From Chlorobiota bacterium (GTDB lineage: Bacteria; Bacteroidota; Ignavibacteria; OLB7), in NCBI GenBank assembly GCA_028287785.1, contig JAQBOZ010000001.1, positions 1 through 64,000 of the forward strand: a DNA stretch of 64,000 nt, written 5' to 3'. Positions 7,712-16,661 of the stretch are shown here, one piece after another. Within the stretch, counting starts at the first letter, position 1. Each line of letters begins with the position of its first letter. A program made the position numbers and the translations under genes. Below the pieces are notes generated by a model, which worked only from the letters and a program-made list of their open reading frames with translations, had not been told where the DNA came from and made no database searches.

Positions 7712-9466
7712 ATGTCTGGTTTCCTTTACCGGATAGCTGCCCTGAGCGCGCTTTTTATCGCGATCACAACCTGCGCCTCCGCTCAGACCGACATGGATCT
7801 GGAGCATACCGATGCCAGCGGCCGCATGATCTGCGGAACGATTCCCTTCAATGATGGGAAGGAGATGGAAGCAGTTGCCAACACGGCACGCAATAACCCG
7901 GCCCTCTATCAGAAGATGATGAACGCCTCCAAGTCGACGAAAGAGAATCGTCGGTATGTCGCGGGGGACGATTATCCGTTCTTCGTCCGGGATCGTAATA
8001 CGAACCAGTACGTCACCGTCAACGCGACGCTGATGTACAATGGTCGTTACGCTCAGATCTGGGTGGATAATCTGGATACCGCGCGCGTCAAGAAGACCAC
8101 GCTCGCGACGCTCGGAAAGGCGCTCGATTCCTCCACCGCCCCGTCATCGCGCAACCCATCCCAGGGAATCATCCAGAACGATATCGATGTGTTCGGCAAT
8201 TACAGGGATCAGTTCAACCAGGATGGGCAGATCTGGTTTCTGATGACCGATATCAAGGACGGCTTTAGCGGTGGGGCGTTCGTTGCCGGCTTCTTCTCGC
8301 CATGGGATCAGACGTCGCAGCCTGGCTCCAATATGCTCAACATGCTCTATATCGATTCTCACGAGGGGCTCGGCACCCAGTCCGCGTCCAACCTCCGGGA
8401 TCTGATGAACACGCTCGCCCACGAGTTCCAGCATCTGATTCATTACTACACGAACAATCAGAGCGAGGTCTTCTTCAACGAAGGCTGCAGCGAGACCGCC
8501 AGCATCATCAATGGGTACGCGAACCGCGACAACTCCGGCTATCTGGCGAACACGAACGTCAATCTCTTCCGCTGGACCTACGAGGACGCCACGGGGAACC
8601 TGATTCTGGCGGATTATTCGCGTGCGATGAACTTCGTCTACTATCTCTACGATCAGTATGGCGAGGGCTTCCTGCATGCGTTCAACCAGACCCATTCCAC
8701 GGGGATGAAGCGGATTGATGATGCTCTCAATGTCATCGGCGTTCCCCCATCGTGGCAGGCGATCCTCAAGGGATTCGCGGTCGCCAACTATACGATCAAG
8801 AATGTCGATTACTTCCGGTATCGCTATAACAAGCCGGTGACGACCGGATCGCCGAAGGCCGATACGAACGCGCTCAAGACCACTGGATCGGTTTCGGTGG
8901 CTCCGTATGCAATCAGCTACTTCACGCTCAACAAGCCGACCGCGCGGACGCTGAGGTTCACAAGCTCCGGGCAGACGCCGTACACGGTGATGGCGATCTT
9001 CTACAAGGGAGCCAGCGTGATCGAGGTGAAGGAGCTTGCCGGCAATACCAATTATACGATCGGTGGAACGCCTGCCTACGACAAGGTGGTGTTCGGCGTG
9101 GTCAACCTCCTTGCGGTCGGCTCGGCAAATGCCAACGCCAACATCTCCTGGACTACCGCCGCCGTTGCTTCCGGCGTTGATGACGCCACATCGAGCACGG
9201 GCGGGCTGGCTCTCACGGGCATCGCGCCGACCCCATCGGCCGGTTCCGCGACCATCAGCTTTGTCAGCGGCGGCTCCGCGCCTCTGACGCTCCAGATTTT
9301 CGACGCCTCGGGCTCGCTTGTCCGCACGATGATCGATGGCGATCAGATCAGCGCCGGAGCGCATCAGATTCCGGTCAGCACGGACGGCATGGCAAACGGT
9401 GTTTACATGGTCCGGCTGCTTCAGGGGACCGCAATGGTCAACAGCAGGATGGTGGTGATCAAGTAA
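7712..9466 (+). CDS. Secreted HExxH metallopeptidase with T9SS sorting domain (second of tandem pair)
   Basis: This 584-aa protein is a paralog of the preceding gene. Shared features are the signal peptide (ending CASAQ), the stretch TDIKDGFSGGAFVAGFFSP, the zinc motif HEFQHLIHY (His237, Glu238, His241), FNEGCSE (Glu257) and the sorting domain (GIAPTPSAGSATISF, MANGVYMVRLLQG). It is about ten residues longer than its partner, with extra residues before the zinc motif (GLGTQSASNLRDLMNT). I chose the ATG at 7712 because TCTGGAGC precedes it and it begins the signal peptide. A strong terminator follows at 9492-9525. Differing substrate preference from the first copy is possible but not visible in the sequence. 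Confidence 0.85.
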   Translation: MSGFLYRIAALSALFIAITTCASAQTDMDLEHTDASGRMICGTIPFNDGKEMEAVANTARNNPALYQKMMNASKSTKENRRYVAGDDYPFFVRDRNTNQYVTVNATLMYNGRYAQIWVDNLDTARVKKTTLATLGKALDSSTAPSSRNPSQGIIQNDIDVFGNYRDQFNQDGQIWFLMTDIKDGFSGGAFVAGFFSPWDQTSQPGSNMLNMLYIDSHEGLGTQSASNLRDLMNTLAHEFQHLIHYYTNNQSEVFFNEGCSETASIINGYANRDNSGYLANTNVNLFRWTYEDATGNLILADYSRAMNFVYYLYDQYGEGFLHAFNQTHSTGMKRIDDALNVIGVPPSWQAILKGFAVANYTIKNVDYFRYRYNKPVTTGSPKADTNALKTTGSVSVAPYAISYFTLNKPTARTLRFTSSGQTPYTVMAIFYKGASVIEVKELAGNTNYTIGGTPAYDKVVFGVVNLLAVGSANANANISWTTAAVASGVDDATSSTGGLALTGIAPTPSAGSATISFVSGGSAPLTLQIFDASGSLVRTMIDGDQISAGAHQIPVSTDGMANGVYMVRLLQGTAMVNSRMVVIK

Positions 9467-9491
9467 CTCCGTCGATACGCCGCAGATAACG

Positions 9492-9525
9492 GAAAGGCCC
9501 GTCATGTAACGATGACGGGCCTTTC
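9492..9525 (+). terminator. Rho-independent terminator after metallopeptidase pair
   Basis: A perfect 14-bp stem (GAAAGGCCCGTCAT pairing with ATGACGGGCCTTTC) has a 6-nt loop and lies 26 nt after the stop codon. The right arm ends CCTTTC, so the T-tract is short. Confidence 0.8.
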
Positions 9526-9750
9526 GTGTCATAGGCCTGCCGGGTGACGGCCCGAAGCGGTGAGCCGTCATACCTGAGCATGGGCGACGGCCGGAACATC
9601 GGCCCGTAAATATTCTTCTGTCTGGCTTGAGATTCTCCAGCGCGGGGAGTATTTTCATTATCCCATTCCCACGCGCCCGATACGATGAACATGCTCTCCG
9701 GCCCCACCCTGGCCCCAGATCTCCATTTATTCCCGTCCCGGAGTTGATCC

Positions 9751-12435
9751 ATGATCGGCAGGTACCTGCTACGCATTGCTTTTCTCCTTCTCTGTCTTCC
9801 CGTTGCGATCACCTCCGCGCGGGCGCAGAGCTTCTTCAGCTTTTCCGATACGCCCTGCGATTCCACGCGATGCGATTCCCTCTTCTTTGCCAATGAGGGA
9901 ACCACGCCGCGGGTGCTCTTTCGCGTCCGGATGCGGGACAGCATCAGCTTCTCCGTTGCCCCCCTGGCACTTCCCGATACGATACCCGCCGGGGGACGGC
10001 TTGCGCTTTCGGTCTGCTTTACGCCGAACAGAAAGGGGACGATCTCGGATTCTCTCAGGCTCTACATCAGAACCGCGACGGGGTTCGATACCATCAGGGT
10101 TCGCCTGAGCGGGAAGGGGATCGGGCCATCCATCGTGATCGCGCCAAGCTCGCTGTTCCTCTTCCCGAAAACCACGACGAACTCCAAGGCGACGCTCACG
10201 ATAACGATCATCAACAACGGCGATCTGCCGTACGATCTTGCCTCGGCGCTCCCCCCCGTGCCCCCCCCTTTCAGCCTGGTTCCCCCCCTGCCCCCCCCCA
10301 TTCTTCCCGGCGATACGGTCGATGTCCAGATCGCGTTTGAACCGAAGGCCAGCGGCGTCTATTCCTCATCGATCAACCTTCCCACGGCGTGCGGCACCAG
10401 CATCCAGCTTCAGTTCAACGGGGCAACGGAATTGATAGGCACCGGTGCCGTGCTGCGGATCGGCAAGGCGGGCTTCAATCCGGTCAACCTGGAGCAGACG
10501 CCGTGCGATATATCGCGCTGTACCGATGTCATTCTCTCGAACGTCGGCAACGCGCCGCTGAATATCGAATCGATCGACTGGCTTCATAACACGGCGGGCT
10601 ATACGTTTACCCCGGCCATTTCCACCCCGTTCAGGATCGAGGCCAACGAAACGAAGACGATTCCGGTCTGCCTCAACAGCCTGACGCGCGGGTTCCTCCG
10701 CGATACGCTGGTGGTGAAAAGCAACAGCAGAACATCGATCGCGTTCGGTCTGACGATCGATGTCAGCGGGAGCATGAGCCAGGAGATGAGTTGCAGCGGG
10801 TCGCGCCCGCAGCGAATCGAGCAGGCGCGGACACAGGCGAAAAACTTTATCGCGCAGACATTGCTGAACCTGCCGGGGGTTGGCATTCAGGATCAGCTTG
10901 TCATCTCCTCCTACAGCACGTTTCCGAACAGCTATGATCCGGACATCACCTTCATTTTTCCCCTCGCCTATATCACCGATATCAACCGTCCGGTGGCCGA
11001 GGCCGAGATCGACAAACTTGAGACCAAGAATCATACGCCCACGGGGCTGGCGCTCCTCCAGATGATCGATTCTCTTTCCGCAAGCCCGCTCAAGAATCGC
11101 GTCATCGTGCTGTTGACCGATGGCGATGCCGATGATATCCTTACGATTCCGGTGGACAGCATCACCGCCACGGCGCGGGCCAGGGGGATCAGAATCTTTA
11201 CGATCGGGCTGAACCTGGATGCCAGCGCGGTCAGCTACCTTCAGGGGCTTGCAGGGGGGGCCAACGGCGTGGCATTTCTTGCCACCGACTGCAATTCCCT
11301 CCAGACGGCGTTCGAGACGATCACCGATCTGGTCAGCCGCGGCAATGTCATGCGGGAGCCATTCTCGATCAGAATAACATCGCCGATTCTTGTCGCCACC
11401 AAAAGCACTGATTTCGATTCGGTCTATATCGGCGGGAAAACCTGCCGGGATATCACGATTACCAATGTCGGTGAAGGGGATGCGATCGTCGATACGATGA
11501 TGATCAACGATCTTCTGGGGGGGACCGCCACTGGTGAATTCTCCATGCAGTCGCCGGTGAAATTCCCCATCCCTGTGCCGGAGAGCGGCCAGGTGAAGTT
11601 CACGGTCTGCTTTACTCCCGCGAAGATCAGGGTCCGCGGCGGCAGCGCAATGTTCACCTATAACAGTTGCGGGGTGGATACCATCCACACCACGTTCGGC
11701 GGCGTGGGCTTCGCGGCGGCGAATCTCCGGATCAGCGACCGGCGTGTCGGGCCGCCGGGGAGCATCATCACCATGCCGGTCTACGCCGATTCCGCGATCG
11801 GCGCGTATGGCGTCAACACCATCACGTACGGGCTGCGCTGGGATAAGTCGGTGCTCGATCTCAAGGCCATCCGCCCCGGATCGGCGGCGGCGGGAACCAC
11901 CGTGAAAATGTCGGCGCCGGTGTCATACGCGAACTTTTACGCAACCGTGGGGCTGATCAGCGAGGGGAGCAGCCTGACCGGCGGAGGCGAGCTGGCGCAG
12001 CTCGATTTCGAAGTGCTCCGTGGCGACTCCCTGGTGGCCGACGTGGAGCTGACCAGAGGTCTCTTCGAGGATGACAACCCGAAGACGAAGCTGAACAACG
12101 CCGGCGCGGTCGCGCTGGACAGCACCTGTTTCCTCTCCTCGAAGCCGATCAAATTCGCCACCGTGGCGAAGGTCGCCGCCGGAGACGTTACCCCGACCCC
12201 TTCTACCGGTCGCAACGCGACAATCCCGGTAAGCACCGATATCGCCACATCCGTTACGCTGGAAGTCTACGGAGCCGATGGAAGCCGCGCGGTGGCGCCG
12301 GCAACGTATCGGCTTTCCGTGGGCGCAACCACGCTCGGAATGGACGTGGCGCGGCTGGCGCCGGGAAGCTATTACGCTATGCTCCGAACGGAATCCGGGG
12401 AGATCCTGGTGAGGAAGTTCGTGGTGGCGCGATGA
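9751..12435 (+). CDS. Secreted multidomain ASH / vWA / cohesin-like protein with T9SS-type C-terminus
   Basis: This 894-aa protein has a signal peptide ending ARAQ. Several ASH-like (choice-of-anchor-D) beta domains with the repeated phrase LSVCFTPNRKG or VCFTPAKIR lie on both sides of a von Willebrand A domain at about residues 330-530. The vWA domain keeps the metal-site residues: DVSGSM starting at Asp337, the Thr of HTPTGLAL, and LLTDGDADD. Residues 655-785 (from SDRRVGPPGSIITMPVYAD onward) resemble a cohesin-type domain. The last 80 residues look like a T9SS sorting domain. The start has CGGAG upstream. The expected role is a surface adhesin or scaffold that binds a ligand through a divalent cation. 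The Pro-rich linker at residues 167-187 is encoded by four long C runs. Confidence 0.75.
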   Translation: MIGRYLLRIAFLLLCLPVAITSARAQSFFSFSDTPCDSTRCDSLFFANEGTTPRVLFRVRMRDSISFSVAPLALPDTIPAGGRLALSVCFTPNRKGTISDSLRLYIRTATGFDTIRVRLSGKGIGPSIVIAPSSLFLFPKTTTNSKATLTITIINNGDLPYDLASALPPVPPPFSLVPPLPPPILPGDTVDVQIAFEPKASGVYSSSINLPTACGTSIQLQFNGATELIGTGAVLRIGKAGFNPVNLEQTPCDISRCTDVILSNVGNAPLNIESIDWLHNTAGYTFTPAISTPFRIEANETKTIPVCLNSLTRGFLRDTLVVKSNSRTSIAFGLTIDVSGSMSQEMSCSGSRPQRIEQARTQAKNFIAQTLLNLPGVGIQDQLVISSYSTFPNSYDPDITFIFPLAYITDINRPVAEAEIDKLETKNHTPTGLALLQMIDSLSASPLKNRVIVLLTDGDADDILTIPVDSITATARARGIRIFTIGLNLDASAVSYLQGLAGGANGVAFLATDCNSLQTAFETITDLVSRGNVMREPFSIRITSPILVATKSTDFDSVYIGGKTCRDITITNVGEGDAIVDTMMINDLLGGTATGEFSMQSPVKFPIPVPESGQVKFTVCFTPAKIRVRGGSAMFTYNSCGVDTIHTTFGGVGFAAANLRISDRRVGPPGSIITMPVYADSAIGAYGVNTITYGLRWDKSVLDLKAIRPGSAAAGTTVKMSAPVSYANFYATVGLISEGSSLTGGGELAQLDFEVLRGDSLVADVELTRGLFEDDNPKTKLNNAGAVALDSTCFLSSKPIKFATVAKVAAGDVTPTPSTGRNATIPVSTDIATSVTLEVYGADGSRAVAPATYRLSVGATTLGMDVARLAPGSYYAMLRTESGEILVRKFVVAR
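10251..10299 (+). repeat. Cluster of four poly-C tracts inside the ASH/vWA gene
   Basis: Runs of 7, 8, 7 and 9 consecutive C occur at 10251-10257, 10261-10268, 10282-10288 and 10291-10299. They encode the Pro-rich LPPVPPPF / LVPPLPPPIL linker. The same gene also holds 7-G runs at 11254-11260 and 11517-11523. Such tracts are prone to slippage, so they could make the gene phase-variable, or they may simply be sites of sequencing error. Confidence 0.7.
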
Positions 12436-12578
12436 CCGTATCGCGAGTGATCCGCGCGCCCGGATTGCACGGCCGCCGGTTGACATTCCAAACAGCATTA
12501 TCTATGGCTTATCTCTATAAAGGCATTCGTTCCATCACGCCGACCTGGAAGGCCCGCCCGGGAGATCGCGCGGGGAGG

Positions 12579-13376
12579 ATGTCCTGCCGACTTCGGATGC
12601 TTGCCGCGGTTGCCGCGCTCTGCTCCGCCTTCCTCTCGATCGCTCCCAGCCTTCTGGCGCAGGGAGGGCGTGCCATGGATAATATCCTCTATCCGCAGCC
12701 CGAACAGCTTCAAATCCTCGGCGGACCGGAGGTCGGTTACGGCACATGGACGAACAGGGGATATTTCACCGTGCCGGACGGCAGGCGTTCCTGTTCGGCG
12801 TTCGATAACGGCACCGGCAAGGGGCTCACGATCGGCATCAAGGGGATTATCTACCTTACCCCGTGGCTCTTCGTTTCCCCGCGTATCCGATACGAGGCCC
12901 GCTCCGGCAGCTTTGTCTCGCCGCTTCCCGGTGAGCCGGTCCGTGCCGCCAGCAATGCCATCGTCATGCTCGATCAGGAAGCGCAGGTGGATGCAACCAT
13001 CTCCGCCATCTCGATCGATGGGACGATCGGCGTGGAGGCGTTCGGCTTCTATATCTTCGGCGGGGGATCGAGCAGCCTTCTGCTGGATGGAGTGTACAAC
13101 TACACGGAACGGTTGACCGGCTCGAAGCAGAATTTTCAGTACGCGGATTCTCGCAGCGCCGAGCACCGGCTGGTGAGCGGGCGATCCTTCGACGGCTACG
13201 AGAAATCGACCTTCGATCTCCGCGGCGGGGCCGGTCTCCTTCTCGACCTGAACTACTTCACGATCAACCCCGAGGTGTTCTACAGTTCCCCTCTGACCTC
13301 GGCGCTTCACCAGCCCAACGATCTGAAACAGACCGGCCTTGTCGGGACAATCGCCATTCTCTTCTCCCTCCGCTGA
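12579..13376 (+). CDS. Outer-membrane beta-barrel protein (hypothetical)
   Basis: This predicted protein of 265 aa from the chosen start has a clean signal peptide (MSCRLRMLAAVAALCSAFLS, then ending SLLAQ). Its mature part is rich in alternating aromatic/hydrophobic strands (GIIYLTPWLFVSPRIRYEAR, LLLDLNYFTINPEVFY) and ends in a hydrophobic strand TIAILFSLR, as in small outer-membrane barrels. The start is uncertain. An ATG at 12432 overlaps the previous stop, and one at 12504 is also in frame, but only the ATG at 12579 begins a signal peptide, although GGGGAGG abuts it directly. It is probably co-transcribed with the ASH/vWA gene. Weak signal-dyad repeats follow at 13401-13439. Its function is not recognised. 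Confidence 0.65.
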   Translation: MSCRLRMLAAVAALCSAFLSIAPSLLAQGGRAMDNILYPQPEQLQILGGPEVGYGTWTNRGYFTVPDGRRSCSAFDNGTGKGLTIGIKGIIYLTPWLFVSPRIRYEARSGSFVSPLPGEPVRAASNAIVMLDQEAQVDATISAISIDGTIGVEAFGFYIFGGGSSSLLLDGVYNYTERLTGSKQNFQYADSRSAEHRLVSGRSFDGYEKSTFDLRGGAGLLLDLNYFTINPEVFYSSPLTSALHQPNDLKQTGLVGTIAILFSLR

Positions 13377-13478
13377 GCGATCGACGGCTTCATCGCGGAG
13401 CCCTGGTCGCCGGCCGGTGAAGCCGGGGCCCTTCCAGGGATCTGGTTGTCAGCGCTTACTGTCATAAGCACTTATCCT

Positions 13479-15365
13479 ATGCGCTCTCTCTCAGTTGCAC
13501 TCCTTCTCGTGATCTGCGCCGCGGCAGCACCGGCTCGTGCCCAGCATTATCGCGATCCCGATGAGGCGAAGTTCACCGTGAGCAATCTCCGGTCGATCAA
13601 CACGGACGCCGATGAATATGCCCCATTTGTGACCGCGAACGGTCGATGGATCTATTTCACGACATCGCGCGTGGGCTCCTCCGATCTGTTCCGGGCGCGC
13701 CGCGCGGGGAGTGAGTGGGGAAATCCAGGCCCCATACCCCCCGATCCCACTGTCAACACAGCGCTGGATGATGGATCGCTGAGCGGTGCGATACCGCCGC
13801 TGGCGCAGCTCTTCGAGCTTTCCGATCACGATCTGGCCGGTCTGTATGTCCCGGAGCTTGGCGTGTTCACCAGCGGAAAACGTTCAGGTGGCGCCGGCGA
13901 TGCCGATCTCTATCTGGTCACGATCTCCCGCGATGGCGAACGAATCCGCGAGGCGGCAAAACTTCCATCCCTGAACACCAGCGCATGGGAAGCCCAGGGA
14001 ACGATCGCCTCCGACGGCAGCTTTATCATTTTCAGCTCCAACCGTTCGGGTGGTTCCGGCGGGATGGATCTCTATATCGCCAACCGGACCGCCGGCGGCG
14101 GATATTCCGATCCGGTCAACCTTGGCGAGAACGTCAACTCATCGGCCAACGAGTGTGCACCCTTTATCGCTCCCGACGGGCGGACGCTCTACTTCGCGAG
14201 CACGCGACAGGGGGGCTTCGGCGGCTCCGATCTCTATATGGTGCGGCGCGATTCCTCCGGGGCGTGGGGCATGCCGAAAAACCTGGGGGAGAGGATCAAT
14301 ACATCCGCCAACGAGCTTTTCTTCTTCGGGGTCGGCAGGGCGCACTGCTATTTCGCGAGCGATCGTCCGGGGGGCGTTGGCGGGCTCGATCTGTACGAGG
14401 CATCCCCCAACATCTTTGCTCCCGGCAACTCGCTCATAAGGTTTTCGCTAAACGACACCACGCGTCACGGCGCGCTCCCCGGACATATCCGCATTATGGA
14501 GTCAAGCCTCGGCAGAGCCGTCGCGGAGCTGGATCTGAGCGGTTCCGATACTGTCGCTCTTCCCCTCCTTTCCGGCTTCTCCTACCGCGTTCAGGCCGCC
14601 GCCGCCGGCTTCCCGGAGAGGGAGCTTGCGCTTGCCGATTTTCCGGGGGATACCACGATCAACTTCCCGGTGAACTTCGGGCATCCCCCCGCTGTGGCCC
14701 CCCCCGCCCCGGTGTTCAACTTCACATCCGATATGAGCCTGCCGTTCTTTGTCAGCGGGTACTACCGGATGAACACGGCGGCCATGCTCGCCGATCTTCG
14801 GAAACGGCAGCTCAACGGCGATCTGAAATCGCAGACGTTTATCGCCGATGTGGCGCGCGACGCCGCGGTGTACGAGGAGAGTCGCAGGCTGTCGGGAACG
14901 GTGGAGAAGATTCTGGGGGATTTCGTGGTGATGTGCCAGGGCGACTACTTCCCGAAATTCCTGGCCTATCTGAAGGAGCGGAAGCCGACCGATCCGAAGG
15001 AATATCTCGAGATCACGATCTACGGCTACGCCGATCCGCGCCCGATCATCGGCGTCTACAACGAAAAACCTGTCACGTTCCTCGATACCAACGGCCGTGA
15101 AGTAACGGTCTCCCCCGGCGATCCGCTCGATAATTTCAAGCTGGCCGGGCTGCGGGCGCATTACGCGGTGGAGTATTTCGACGGGCTGTTCCGCTCCTCG
15201 CCGAAGATGCGCCGTGATTATATCTCGCTGGCCGATCAGGGATTGATCCGCTGGCGCGCCATCAGCGAAAGCGTGGACGCGGTCTCCGGCGAGGATCTGG
15301 GGACGAAGCGACGGATCAAGGCGAGCATCCGGAAGGTCCGTGAAGGGGAATCGGGCGGGATGTAG
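13479..15365 (+). CDS. PD40/TolB-like propeller protein with OmpA-like C-terminal domain
   Basis: This 628-aa protein has a signal peptide ending APARAQ. It then has PD40 (WD40-like) propeller repeats, seen as ANGRWIYFTTSR, SDGSFIIFSSNRSGG, PDGRTLYFASTRQGG and CYFASDRPGGVGG up to about residue 310. A small carboxypeptidase-regulatory-like beta domain (HIRIMESSLGRAVAELDLSG) precedes a Pro-rich linker encoded by an 8-C run near 14698-14705. The C-terminal third (LEITIYGYADPR, LAGLRAHYAVEYFDGLF) resembles a diverged OmpA domain, which would bind peptidoglycan. This architecture recurs in Bacteroidota, where related PorE-type proteins join the T9SS outer-membrane complex to the wall; that role here is inference. 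I chose the ATG at 13479 for the signal peptide. Confidence 0.75.
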   Translation: MRSLSVALLLVICAAAAPARAQHYRDPDEAKFTVSNLRSINTDADEYAPFVTANGRWIYFTTSRVGSSDLFRARRAGSEWGNPGPIPPDPTVNTALDDGSLSGAIPPLAQLFELSDHDLAGLYVPELGVFTSGKRSGGAGDADLYLVTISRDGERIREAAKLPSLNTSAWEAQGTIASDGSFIIFSSNRSGGSGGMDLYIANRTAGGGYSDPVNLGENVNSSANECAPFIAPDGRTLYFASTRQGGFGGSDLYMVRRDSSGAWGMPKNLGERINTSANELFFFGVGRAHCYFASDRPGGVGGLDLYEASPNIFAPGNSLIRFSLNDTTRHGALPGHIRIMESSLGRAVAELDLSGSDTVALPLLSGFSYRVQAAAAGFPERELALADFPGDTTINFPVNFGHPPAVAPPAPVFNFTSDMSLPFFVSGYYRMNTAAMLADLRKRQLNGDLKSQTFIADVARDAAVYEESRRLSGTVEKILGDFVVMCQGDYFPKFLAYLKERKPTDPKEYLEITIYGYADPRPIIGVYNEKPVTFLDTNGREVTVSPGDPLDNFKLAGLRAHYAVEYFDGLFRSSPKMRRDYISLADQGLIRWRAISESVDAVSGEDLGTKRRIKASIRKVREGESGGM

Positions 15366-15387
15366 GGCTCGCCGACGGTGATGGCTG

Positions 15388-15428
15388 AACGCGAAAGGGC
15401 ATCCCCGATGAGGATGCCCTTTCGCGTT
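15388..15428. terminator. Strong bidirectional terminator
   Basis: A perfect 17-bp stem (15388-15404 with 15412-15428) with a 7-nt loop lies between convergent genes. Both flanks have A/T-containing ends (AACGCGAAAGGG and CCCTTTCGCGTT). Confidence 0.85.
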
Positions 15429-15446
15429 TCAAGACCATGGATGTTC

Positions 15447-16544
15447 TCAGAAGCTCTCGGGATTGAGCTGGAGAAGCGCCGGATGAATGAAGTGGCGTCC
15501 CTTCCGAATCAGCTCACCATCCAGCGTCACATCGGCGCCGATGCAGACCAGATCCCAGTGGATGGCGCTGTTGTTGCCGTTGGGGGCGATATCGTAGCAT
15601 TTGCCGAGCGTCAGGTGGTTGGAGCCCCAGATCTTCTCATCGAAGAGGATATCGTACATCGGCTGATCGATGTTCGGGTTTGTGCCGAAGGAGAACTCAC
15701 CGAAACGCCGTGCCCCTTCATCGGTCCCCAGAATCTCCTCGAGCCCCTTGTTGTTGCTCGAATCGAAATCGATCACCACGCCATCCTTCACCACCAGCTT
15801 GACGAACTCGAACGGCTTTCCCTCATAGACGGTCGGCGCATAGGTGATGGTCCCGTTGACTGAGGTAAGGAGCGGCGCGGAGAAGATCTCGCCATCGGGG
15901 ATGTTCAGATCTCCGGCGCACGGAATCCAGCTCTGTCCCTCGATCGAGAAGGAGATATCGGTTCCCTCTCCCACCATTCGAAGCTCGCGGCTTTTCGCCA
16001 GAAGCTCGTGGAGCGGCTTCATCCGCTCATTCAGATCGGCGTAATCGAGAAGGCAGGCGTTGTAGTAGTAATCGGCGAACGCGGCGGTCGGCATCTTCGC
16101 GTTCATGGCGAACGCCGGGGAGGGATAGCGGAGGACGCACCAGCGGGTGTTGTTCACGCGCTCGGTCATATGCACCGGCAGGCCGTACTCCTCGGAGTAG
16201 GCCCGGCTCTCCTCGCGGCCCGCGTTGCTCAGCTCATAGATGTTCTCCCCGGCACGCACGCCGATGTAGACATCCATCTCCTTCATCCGCGGCAGATCGG
16301 ACTTGTCGCGCAGGGCGCGCCAGAGTTCGCGCGAGCCCCGTTCACGGATGATCCGCTCGGTTTCGGTGTCGCGGATAACCACGAACGGCACGGCGCCCGC
16401 ATCCAGCGTCGCGCGAGCCATCTCCTGCGCCAGATGAGCGCCGTTGATGCCGAAGAGCTCGATCATGACATTCTCGCCCGGCTTGGTGGCTGTTGAGTAG
16501 GAGATAATCTTGTCGGCAAGCGCCTTGTTGCGTGGATCGTACAT
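15447..16544 (-). CDS. M29 family aminopeptidase (AmpS/PepS/T type)
   Basis: This 365-aa protein has the length and layout of the M29 family, dimeric cobalt/zinc metalloaminopeptidases. Visible metal-site regions are NIPDGEIFSAP (Glu), RRFGEFSFGTN (Glu), SNHLTLGKCYD (His and Asp/Tyr region) and SAIHWDLV (His and Asp), in the family order. It lacks a signal peptide, so it acts in the cytoplasm, releasing N-terminal residues from peptides. Taken with the M61 enzyme upstream and the secreted proteases around it, it could complete breakdown of imported peptides; that link is inference. The ATG at 16544 is preceded only by a weak GGAA. Confidence 0.88.
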   Translation of the reverse strand: MYDPRNKALADKIISYSTATKPGENVMIELFGINGAHLAQEMARATLDAGAVPFVVIRDTETERIIRERGSRELWRALRDKSDLPRMKEMDVYIGVRAGENIYELSNAGREESRAYSEEYGLPVHMTERVNNTRWCVLRYPSPAFAMNAKMPTAAFADYYYNACLLDYADLNERMKPLHELLAKSRELRMVGEGTDISFSIEGQSWIPCAGDLNIPDGEIFSAPLLTSVNGTITYAPTVYEGKPFEFVKLVVKDGVVIDFDSSNNKGLEEILGTDEGARRFGEFSFGTNPNIDQPMYDILFDEKIWGSNHLTLGKCYDIAPNGNNSAIHWDLVCIGADVTLDGELIRKGRHFIHPALLQLNPESF

Positions 16545-16661
16545 GAAGTTCCGGAATTAAGAGATTCTGAAGGAATGCCCCGAACGGGCTTCGGTTGATG
16601 GGCCGGGATGGCCCACGCGGATGGAAACGTTATGACGGAATGAACCGGGAATCGTGCGGGG

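Noticed and set aside
5945-9658. Long minus-strand open frames (5945-7150, 8144-9658) opposite the metallopeptidases
   Set aside because: They are antisense shadows in G+C-rich coding sequence: no RBS, no recognisable domain, and Arg/His/Gly-rich composition, while the plus strand encodes clear proteins.
10366-11688. 440-codon minus-strand frame opposite the ASH/vWA gene
   Set aside because: It is antisense to a protein with a signal peptide, a vWA metal site and a sorting domain, and has no protein-like features.
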